Source: Tetmemena sp. SeJ-2015 (Eukaryota > Ciliophora > Spirotrichea > Sporadotrichida > Oxytrichidae). From it: a stretch of DNA of 64,000 nt. A program made the position numbers and the translations under genes. Shown here piece after piece: positions 35,801 to 45,300 of the stretch. The notes under the pieces were generated by a model, which worked only from the letters and a program-made list of their open reading frames with translations, was not told where the DNA came from and made no database searches. Positions within the stretch are counted from its first letter, which is position 1. Each line of letters begins with the position of its first letter. Location of the stretch: assembly GCA_027382625.1 (NCBI GenBank), contig JAJKFJ010022592.1, positions 62,001 through 126,000 on the forward strand, in the 5' to 3' direction.

Positions 35801-35921
35801 TAATTTTCAGATACAAACGATATCAATTATCAATGGAAAATAAAAGTCAGTTAATGGGATCGTGAATGAATTGTAAACTTTCTTTTTTATTACATCAAAA
35901 CTAATAATTTAAAACTTATGA
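29810..35921 (+). CDS. Giant single-pass (type I) membrane protein, unknown
   Basis: The coding run begins with a hydrophobic segment LTFLWFLLATISS that looks like a signal peptide. No ATG is in frame directly upstream, so the start lies beyond an IES or intron. About 5 kb of ectodomain follows, rich in Tyr, Phe, Asn, Thr and Gln (PLASFFTENVFYLDQQDGN, ENISYAKDNYVFTYDTDGK), with no recognised repeat or domain. A single transmembrane helix FYYLFVAVMAGALLVFQLVF sits near 35240-35300, then a cytoplasmic tail of about 200 residues that is basic at the membrane (KAHAKSQMAKKEIAELSKR). A 34-nt intron GTATGT...TTTCAG at about 35778-35811 near the end gives a stop at 35919-35921; without it the stop would be 35867-35869. 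Many AT-rich inserts break the ectodomain. Roughly 1,800 residues. Probably a ciliate-specific surface protein. Confidence 0.55.
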
Positions 35922-36063
35922 AACTGATAAAAATATTACTATAGAATTTGAAAACTATTAATTGTCTAATTTTTAATAGACCTTAATTTTTATGAAAGTA
36001 AATATCGAGCATAGTTGTTTATAAATCTTTTAATGGATGATTCTCCTGTCTTTATGAGTTGCA

Positions 36064-37226
36064 TCATAAATATTTTGCCTTGATATTGTGTATGAAATTA
36101 TCAAATCTCCTTGAGTAAGTTTACATAGCTCTTTGAATTTCCTTTTTAAACTTATTGCTAGCCTCTTGTTCACTAATTCCAAGATCTAATCTATTAACCA
36201 TGAATTGAATGTCATCATCTTTTTTAAGTTCTGGCATTCCAGCTGACAGCATGATAAGAAACATGTTAATTAGTTGATGCCCTTCCTTTCTGAGAATATT
36301 ATAAGCCTGACAACACTTTTCCTCAAACTGTTTGAAACTCTTAGACTTCATGGACTCATCGATGTCACTTCCCTTTGAAACAATTGAAAGCTAGTCTTCA
36401 TCAATAGACATAACTGACTCACTCAAATCCCTAATATCATCCTCCGAAAGTGGCTTACGCAACTTAACTTTAGCCTACTACTTGTTCAGAGGACCTCCAT
36501 TCACAAAATAGGCTAGCTCTTTAGAAAAGACAAAAGGATCGCGTTCTCTCTTAACTCCGAATTTCTTCTTCACATTTCCCAGGAAATGGCCAAAATCGAT
36601 ATGAAGAAAGTTTCCCTCCTCACGGTTTATCATTATGTTATCAGGATGGCGATCTCCCAAACCTAGCACATAAGAAGCTACACAATAGCCTGCTGTTGAA
36701 GAAATAAAACGGTCCCTCATTTTGCGCAGTCTTTCTTCCCACTCTTTGGGATATCTCTTCTTCAGATAGTGCTCCATATATCTCTCAATCGAGTCGTCCG
36801 AGAAAGTATTGAAAACGGAGCGCTTGTATTAAATATACGCCTTCAAAAACTAAAAATTAAGACAATTTTGCCAAAGTTTTGCAGTTTCCGACGAATTAAA
36901 ATAATTTAATTTATTTTTAATTCTATATGTCCTTGCTCACAATCTGTTCCCACCACCTTATAGGGAGTCATTGCCAGGTCAAGATTATTAGCCAGCCATA
37001 TCTTGTCCATGATGTAGATTCATTCAAATTACACATCAGAATTTATAGAACTATATAAGATAATCTAAAGAGTCAAAATATCCTATCTGAGATCATCTCC
37101 ATTTTTAAATAGAGCAGTCATAGGATCTCCACCCGGCTACATATTCTGGCAGGTGACAAACAAGGGGACCTTTTTAGAAGAAAACACAGTCATCTTCTCA
37201 TACATGAAATCCTTAACGATGATCTT
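36064..37226 (-). CDS. Phosphoinositide 3-kinase, kinase-domain half (inverted block of a scrambled gene)
   Basis: Minus-strand MDSs encode the catalytic domain of a class I-type PI3K, which phosphorylates the 3-position of phosphoinositides at membranes. After the pointer AAGATCATC come [20 protein letters not shown], the ATP-site Lys segment [18 protein letters not shown] and [20 protein letters not shown]. The catalytic loop follows, [14 protein letters not shown], then the DFG-like [20 protein letters not shown] of the activation loop. The C-lobe shows [20 protein letters not shown] sequence (here [18 protein letters not shown]), and the end is [19 protein letters not shown] at 36064-36066. 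This is the expected C-terminus of the family. Three IESs interrupt it. There is no helical, C2 or Ras-binding part on this strand; those lie on the plus strand at 37451-42302, ending at the same pointer inverted. Confidence 0.9.
36844..36862. other. IES, 19 bp, pointer TTG
   Basis: Pointer (CAA on the plus strand) at 36844-36846 and 36863-36865. Removal joins CKTLAKL to [15 protein letters not shown] in frame. Confidence 0.75.
36894..36918. other. IES, 25 bp, pointer AATT
   Basis: AATT at 36894-36897 and 36919-36922. Removal gives [15 protein letters not shown], matching the conserved Gly-x-Ile-Glu segment of PI3K followed by the Asn...Thr motif. Confidence 0.85.
37011..37058. other. IES, 48 bp, pointer ATC
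   Basis: Pointer (GAT on the plus strand) at 37011-37013 and 37059-37061. Removal gives DILTLQIIMDKIW, the family consensus, and removes in-frame TGAs. Confidence 0.85.
37218..37226 (-). other. Inverted pointer, first copy (PI3K)
   Basis: AAGATCATC on the minus strand at the start of the kinase-domain block. The same 9 bp stand on the plus strand at 42294-42302. Confidence 0.9.
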
Positions 37227-37450
37227 ACAAAATTTATGATCAAACAAATAAAACTATAAGAACAGCGCAAGATAAATTAATTTAGATAGATCTGACATAA
37301 AATGGATCGTTCAAAGAATTAACGTGGAAATCCTAATTCATAAACGCAGAATAATACTTAGATGAATTAAGTAAGTCATTAACTTATACACTTTTTATTT
37401 TTTCATCACTATACCTATGCTTATAATAGTAATTTGGGAAGAGAAAAGCG
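37227..37450. other. Spacer between the two divergent PI3K blocks
   Basis: About 220 bp separating the kinase-domain block (minus) from the PI3K N-terminal block (plus). A minus-strand frame here happens to read on from the kinase block (NSSKYYSAFMNQDFHVN) but is bypassed when the pointers are joined. It should hold the 5' end of the gene and germline-limited DNA. Confidence 0.5.
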
Positions 37451-40400
37451 ATGGGATAAAATCAAATGGGAAACTAATATTCCTATTCTTAGTAGCAGCA
37501 GTTTTACTAGGAGTTTACCCTAGCATTACACGATTCAAGATCCCTCTGTCATGACTTTTGCAGGAAAGGTAAATACATAAATGCATCAACAGCAGCAGTA
37601 GCAGATGTTTTATGGAGTTGGTTAAAATTAAGGACAGCAGTAATTCAACATTAACAACTCTGTTATTTAGGAGGTGCAATCATCTCAAATGGAATAATCT
37701 TCGCGTATGTACACTTCCCGACGAACAACCATGATAGATCTCAACAAAGACATATTACGTTTTATTAGAAAATTTAATAAAATATATTTTACATAGAGTA
37801 TTAAGAAAAGTAAACAAAGAATGGCAAAAGACAGCAACAGTAGACATAAGATGTCTAGCAATAGCAGAGGAGAAATTAATAGCAAAACATTTAGAGTTAT
37901 CAAACAGTCAGTAAAGATGCACAAAAAGCTATGGCTAGTAGAGAAAGAAATAACAACAGTCAACAGCAGTAAAATCTTTAAATCATGAACAATAATAGTA
38001 ATTCTGCCTAAGCTTTAACAATCCCAAGACTCAATTTCATGAACTTTTCTTCTCAAGGATAAAAAGGGTAGACTTCTAATAATAATTAATATTAGAAACA
38101 ATTCTATTTTTGATTTTATCAACAATGTAAATTTATGTTCTCTTCTTCAATTAATTCAATAATACTAGTCTATTACTAGCTCATAAAATAATTTCAAATA
38201 ATCGATGTTGACTTAAATTAATGGACAAAAAGGAGGAGGATTAGATAGCCATAGAGGCTTGGCAGAGAGGAGCAATTTTAATAGTAACAATCCTCTTAAA
38301 AGTACTACAAGTGCTAAGACTATTATAAGTAACAGTCATTATTAACAATTAAATTCTTGTTGATAGATATCTTATATGACAGATACTACTATTTAAATTT
38401 TTAAATAATTATTTTAGTCAGTTGAAATCTGCAAGATTGCGAGGCCATTAAGCCGATTCAGAAATGACTCATACTGACTTCACAGAGACTTAAAATGATG
38501 AGGATGATCATGATTTTAACCAAGGCGGGTTTATTGGGCTATCAGCTGCTGTAAGTATGGGCGGAGGTATTGGTTTAGGAGGTCCTATAATAGATGGAAA
38601 TGACACTGGCTCAGATCAGTCTTCATAGGATATGGATGACACAACTTACACAAACATCACTCATCATCACATCAACCTTGGAGATCATTATTCAAATCTT
38701 GGCTCAGGTCCAAACCAGTTTTAGCACCTATGGGGCCATTATGTGTTATTCCTTGATCCAGAAAGCTTTATTTACTACCGCAAAGATTTGAAGAGAGATG
38801 ATTACATAGTACTCGAGCCTCAGATGGATGATAGCCTAAGGGAAAAGTTTCAATAAGCAAATAAGATTCATCTCTATAAGATAAGAAAGCTGCTAGTTCT
38901 AGATGGATTTTCTTGGAATTTTAAAGGTGAAGCAGATCTCTATCGTAGAAGACCTTTCCCTCGTTAGTTTTTGCAAAACGAAGCCAGTGATTATCCATGT
39001 TACGTCTTCTAATCAGAGTTATCGAAAGCTTTTAATCATAAAGGAGAAATTGAAGCGATTATAGAGCTCATGGAGTATAAGACTCAAATGTATTATGAAT
39101 CTGGCGGCTAGATAAATCTGGATGAAGATTTTGTCATTCAGTTCAATGAGTCCCTTGTGAACTCAACCAAAGAATTCATTAAGAATATTCTTAGAAAAGT
39201 TTATGCAAAGTTCAAATTCAAAATCAAGCCCCGTCCTCACCATCAGCTTATTCTAAAAGCCGACGGTTATAGAGAGTACTTTGAGGGTAACTATCAGCTT
39301 TTATAATATGAAAGAGTACGTGCATGCCTTAGAAAGAATGAAAAAATGCGTCTCATACTAACTGAAATTCCCGTTAATTACAGAGACAAGCGCTTTCCTC
39401 CTATTTTCAAAATAGCTCTAGATGTTCCACCCGCAAATTAGGTAAACCAATACCAAATACAATAGTAGAACTAATATGCTTAGCCAAATATAACTGGATA
39501 GCCAATTAATTTCGGAGATGATTAGAGTAACATACTAGCTCAGCAACAAGCTAATCTGTAATTGCAAAATAATAACGAAGACGACAACTTTAACTTCAAT
39601 TTCATCTCTAACTCTTCTCCTTACTTTTGGTATCCTCCTGTTTAAAATATCCGATTGCATTATGAAAAAATGATGAATAAGAGATAATAAAATCCTTCAG
39701 GAGGAGTTGGCTTGAGCTCATATAACTTTGGAACTAATGGAAGTGGCGCTATTGGAGGAGGCTTTGGTACATAAGCTTCTATAATGGGATAATTTAATTA
39801 GCAGCAAGAAAAGTTTTTGCGAAAAGTTGTCTATGTAGCCCCTGAAAAAGATAAGGTTAGCTTGACTGAGCATCGTCACCTTACAGGGGGTAAACTAAAA
39901 TCACTTTTAAATTAATATTTTTAATTTTTAAAGCAGATAAACTAAAACTGAAAATAGTTTACAACTCTCTCTAAATAAAACGAGTAAATTATCTTACTAA
40001 GTGGTGAATGCAATTGGAGATTCAAATTCAAATTAGTGGGAATAGAAAGACTGAATGTGCTTTTCAATGAGATTAAGTAAAGAGTGGCTACTGAAAATTT
40101 AAATACAGAACCTAGAAATGTCACTCTTAAGCCTTCTAAGTTGGTTAACAGGATTTTTTAAAGCATAAATTTCGATTTTTTTTAGGAAATAGTAGACAGC
40201 AACAGGCACTAAGCCAGATTCAAGTCAAAGTGAGGGATACGGATCTGTGTAAAATTCAAGTACAGTGATTAGTGGTGGTGATTTCTCAGGATCAAGCTCT
40301 TCTTCGACTGGCCATTCCGCATCAGAACGATCAGCGTTGGGTGATTCAAATAGCCGAACAAGTTCTCGAAAACAAGGCAATGGCAATTTCTTGAAATGGT

Positions 40401-42302
40401 TTAAAAGAAATGCTAAGGCACTTGAAAAGCAAGAGGAGGAAAAGCGTGCAGCTACTGCAGTTAAAAAGCTCAAAGCAGAGGAAGAAAGTAACGTAGTTAC
40501 AGGCAAGAGTGATGTACTACCATATTTACTCAAGAAAACTATGAAAGCATATCAATAAACCAAAGAGAAAGAGGAAAGAGAGAGAGGCAAAAGCAAAGGC
40601 AAGAAGGGAGAGGAGAAGGCTGAATTCTAATTCAAGAAAAAGAAAGGAAAGCACGGACATGATGCTAAGCATACATTTACGGAAGAAGAGGAAAATTATC
40701 TTTGTAAAGAACTAGCTATTATTGAAACACCTTATTGCAATTTCAGCAATAATTTTGACACAATCAATCATTACTAGAATATACTTTCGTAAGCTTATAT
40801 TCTTTGTCAATCATATTTTAGGAGCACTTATCCTAGAGTCACTCCTTTAAAGCTCATCGTGGAATGTACATTATTTCATGGATGTGAGACCTTAACTCAA
40901 ACTGTTTACTCAGAGGAGGCCTATTTCAATAGTACTGTCAGATTTAATTAATGGATTAATTTTGGCAATCTAAGAGTAATCATAACTTCCTTGCTTTAAA
41001 TTTTTTTAGTACTGCCAAATCCCAATGAAGACAAGACTCTCTTTCAACATAATTTTGCTGACCAAAGAGGGTCATCAACTCACAATAGGATGTGTATCAA
41101 TAAATCTATTCGATGAGAAAGGACGGTTTAGAAACGGCTTGAGGGAACTAAATGTGTGGCCTTTTTACGAGCTTGATGAGAGATTAGGTTGTATGAAAGA
41201 ATACAATGGAATGACAGTACTTTAGGCGTAGGCCAAAGATTTTCATAAGCTCATAGATTCTCTATTCACAAAGCTGGTCATTGAATTTGAAAACTTTAAT
41301 TTTCCATTCTACTACAGCAGTAGAGATGAGAAAAAGATTGACTTTTACAAACTCTCAACTAACAAAGAGGATAGAGATGATAAAACTAATCTCATCAATG
41401 TTTATAAATTTTAAGTTAAATTGAAGTACTATAAAATTTATGTATAAGTCAAAAATTAAGATTTGGCGAAGCTCAAAAGATATCTTAACTAAAATCCACT
41501 AACAAAATTCGATGAATCTTATTATAAAAGTTGAAAATTTTTACATGACACGATAAAGAGGGATCTATTTAAGTGCAGAGAACATTATTAAACCCATCCT
41601 TAGGGACTCCCAATATTTCTGAGAAGTGTGTAATGGAATCGTCCCATTCAAGTTAACGAAGTTTATAAGATGCTTCAAAATTGGGCTCCTATGAAACCTG
41701 AGGAGGCCATATCTCTACTTGATGCAAAATTTCCCGATGAAAGAGTGAGACAATATGCAGTTACTAGAATTTCATAACTCTCTGATGATGATCTAGCAAT
41801 TTCTTTTCCTATTAATTTTTAGCACTATACATGCTTTAGTTTGCCTAGGCGCTACTTTTTGAAGAATAGCATCTCTCACCTCTTGCAGAGATGCTTATAG
41901 AACGTTCTTTGAGAAACCCTTATGTTGTTGGTCATGCCTTTTATTGGTCTCTGAAAAGTAACTCAATTAAATTTACTTTAATCCTTGCAAATATAAACTT
42001 GTATCTTAAACCATCATATGAGAGATACTATAACAGTATTGAGAAAATAACTAAATCTTAAACTTAAATACTATGTGCTGCTTGAGCAATTTCTGATGTT
42101 GTGTGGTAAGTTCAAAGAAGAGATTTGGATTCAGCAAAAGGTCAATACCTCACTTAAAGCTGTGAGTGAAAACGTTGTTCATAATAGATATAAAGAAAAG
42201 ATCCCTTTCTCTGACGTTAAGGAAAGGGCAAGATATGATCTGAGGCAACAAAGAAAGAAACTACCTTTTCTCTTTACAATGACAATAGATCCAAAGATCA
42301 TC
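37451..42302 (+). CDS. Phosphoinositide 3-kinase, N-terminal half (RBD, C2, helical domain)
   Basis: Starts MGQNQMGNQYSYSQQQQFYQ with Gln-rich low-complexity blocks to about 38450. Domains in order: N-terminal region about 38720-39180 (HYVLFLDPESFIYYRKDLKR); Ras-binding-like domain about 39200-39400 (LKADGYREYFEGNYQLLQYE); Ser/Gly/Lys-rich linker; C2 domain about 40000-41330 (SGECNWRFKFKLVGIERLNV, INLFDEKGRFRNGLRELNVW); helical domain about 41570-42200 (NWAPMKPEEAISLLDAKFPD, SPLAEMLIERSLRNPYVVGH). The segment LRQQRKKLPFLFTMTIDPKI equals the linker before the kinase domain. Coding ends at pointer AAGATCATC (42294-42302) and should continue at 37226 on the minus strand, giving [17 protein letters not shown] 34-nt intron and several IESs interrupt it; those at 37750-38450 and 39900-40230 are only partly understood. 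Confidence 0.88.
40976..41009 (+). other. Spliceosomal intron (34 nt) in PI3K C2 domain
   Basis: Starts GTAATCAT and ends TTTTTAG. Removal joins NQWINFGNLR to YCQIPMKTRLSFNI, as expected in C2 domains of PI3K. Confidence 0.8.
41794..41819. other. IES, 26 bp, pointer TAGCA
   Basis: TAGCA at 41794-41798 and 41820-41824. Removal gives LSDDDLALYLM-type sequence, here DDDLALYMLQFAQALLFEEQ, the helical-domain consensus. Confidence 0.9.
42025..42067. other. IES, 43 bp, pointer ATACTA
   Basis: ATACTA at 42025-42030 and 42068-42073. Removal gives PSYERYYVLLEQFLMLCG in frame. Confidence 0.9.
42294..42302 (+). other. Inverted pointer, second copy (PI3K)
   Basis: AAGATCATC on the plus strand where the N-terminal block ends; matches 37218-37226 in opposite orientation. 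Joining preserves the frame. Confidence 0.9.
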
Positions 42303-42337
42303 AAAATAGAGTAATTAAGGTTAGGATAGGGAATAAC

Positions 42338-45300
42338 ATGGTGAAATATTATAATATTTGTGAATATATAAACGATGCAATCTCAATAATGTAAGAAACC
42401 CCTTTTATTGACAAGGTACTTATTTACACTTATGTTTTAGATAATGGTCTTATAAGCAAGGATAAATTTGCTTACAGATCGATTCTTGCTAATGAAAACA
42501 TGATTCTCAACAAATATGCTTCTAGTACTCCAGCTAATCATTATATTGTATTGTTATCTTATTTAATTTGACTCATTTTTTAAATGAAGGCCCAGTTAAT
42601 GGAGATCATTATTTACCAAAATAGAGAAAAACTGATGCTTTAGGCTTTGGATAACTCCATAATTTAGGAAGCTAGCAGTCTTAAAATCACGTGATTTCTT
42701 TTGATCAAAATTACATCATTTAAAACATAGATAAATTAAATGAGAAAATTCAGAAGACTACCAATCTTAGTTACAAGGATAGGGAAAGAGAAAGTCAATT
42801 AAAAATGGAAATAGCAATTCATTAACCTTTAGTTTAAAGTTTGAGTCTTTCATTATTTTAAACCCATCATAAAAGCCAGTAACTTAATTCGCAATAGCTT
42901 TAGGCTCAGGGAAGTAATCTAAATGGCGGTGTCAAATCTAGAATAAGCACAAAGGTAAATCCGCTAATGGCAGGAATGGACTTCTTTAGACAGCGAACTC
43001 TAATGAAAGGTGAGATGAGTCCATATATGGGAGTTGCCCAGGTAAATCAATCTCATTTAGTTGGAAGTAATGGTAGCAATCAAGCACCAAACTCTCCAGC
43101 CCCAATTTCGCCAATGCTTCCTCCATCAGATAGAACATCATAAGAACTTATATATTATGATAAAATTACTTTCATCTTCTCCTTATCACAAAAGAATGAC
43201 AATAGATCGTAGAGCGCTTGGAGGAGGACCTAATATTCATGATCTGCTGGGGGTTTCTGCTCCTCACCATCACGGCAGTAGCAATAATGCAAAGTCTCTT
43301 GGACTTTCTCCTTTAGTTGCGCCTTAAATATAAACTGCAAATGGAAATAAAAAGAATAGTATGAGTCTAGGTATCCCTATACCAAATATAAACTCCACCC
43401 ATGCGCACGAAATTCTTATGAGTGGAGACAGGAATCTAGTCCCTCCTTCAAAAAGTAAAAGAAATACAAATAGAACCAATAAAAATGGAGATAAGAGAGT
43501 CAGAAATTCGTAACTAGGAATAAATTCAAGAGCGAGTGTTGCGAGTCATTAAAGCAAAACTAGTAAGAGATCGGCAGTATCTGCTAATTGGAATGAAGGG
43601 ATAAGCTTGCCTCAAGAGCTATAAAGAGGGAGTATAGAATATGAATCCTCTTCTTCTCAAGAAGAATATTCAAGCAGGAGACCTTCCAACGCCTCTGCTT
43701 AATTTTTTTTAATTTGCAAGACCTAGAGTATCAGTGAGAAAAGAAAGAGTCATTCCTAATTTTAGGCATAATTGGTATAACCTTGAAATTAATTTTGATT
43801 GACCTAGAGTAGCCAGGCTTAAAGCATGTAGAAACTTTCAAGTCGATGTAAAATGATGCAAGATCAGGGTTCTAAAATAAACTGGCTAAACTCCTCCCTC
43901 TTAAGGACTAAAAGCAAGGTGGAAATGAAGATTATTTAGGTGTTGCAAATAGAGTATCCTTATAGGATAAGATGTTAGAGCTATCACCAGCAATTCTGAA
44001 GAAGAACAATACTTATCGACATAGATTCGATGGTCCATAGGTAGACATTATGAATTCTGAAAACTTTGACGATGAGTATCAGAGTGGAGGGGATTCTAAT
44101 AGTAGTGGGTTTAAATCTGATAGTGTTGACAGTGACTCTGTCAGTGCATCATCAGATAGCGAGGAACAAGAAAATGAAAGTCAGAAAGAAGATAATGATG
44201 AGGATTTTGTTGTGCCTGGAAAAGCATTTAAGAAGAAGAAACTTAATGGGAAATATATCTATGCTTTTTAGATTATAATGAGATTGATGTGGCAAAGTAA
44301 TTTCTAATAGGGAGCGCCTTTGGAGGTGGTAACGGGGGAGATTAATCTAACGGAAACTCAAATGCTGCATCAGGAGGAGGATTATAGAAGAAGTGATTAA
44401 GCAAAGATGACCCAAGAACAATGAAAAAGAACAAAACCTTTAAAACGGATATCGGGAAAGATGAGCAAAGAGGGAAGAATAAGTAGTTGCTAGGATTAGA
44501 TAGTGAGGATTAAGATAGTGACTAAGATGATGAAAGTGATTAACAAAGTGAGGACAGCTTGAAAAGTGATATAAACACAGTCGATCTGAATAGAGAAGAT
44601 GGTGATAGCGGTGGAAATATGGCTATCACAGAGAGAGCTGAATTTGGAGACACTTCGAGGCAAAAAACGTTTGGAAGAGGATCTACATAATTCCAAAGAT
44701 AGCAAATTCATATGACAAAGAAATCTCCAGATGTAGAGAACAAAAAGGGAAAGAAAAGTAAGAAAGAAAAGAAAAAAGATGAGAATAGAAAGAAGGGGAA
44801 AAGTAAGAAAAGAAGTAAAAAGGAAGACCTGTTAAGGAAAAAGAGTCGAGTGCTCAAGAGAAAGTAGATATTATCAAATTATAGAGCATCTTTCTGTATT
44901 ATGCATAGTCCTTCATTTAATACTCTTTAAAGGCGATAACGACTTGGGAGATGGAGATTCAAATAAAATTCTAGACGAGCAAATCTAAAAGGATAGCTTG
45001 AGACTTAGAGACATCTATAAATTCAAGAAGTTTTTAATATTACCTGACGATCCTTTCAAAGAGAGGTGGGAAATCTTAATTATACTGGTACTTCTATTTA
45101 CTGCTGGCGCAACCCCATATCGAATTGCATTTATAGAGAATGATGACATAGTATGGAGTTCACTTGATAATGTAGTAGACTGCATTTAAAAACAGATCTT
45201 TTGTTTTATATATATTTTTAATGGATTTTCTTTCTAGATATTATTCTGAACTTTCTCACTGCTTTCTAAGATAAGAATGACGAACTAATAACTGATAGGT

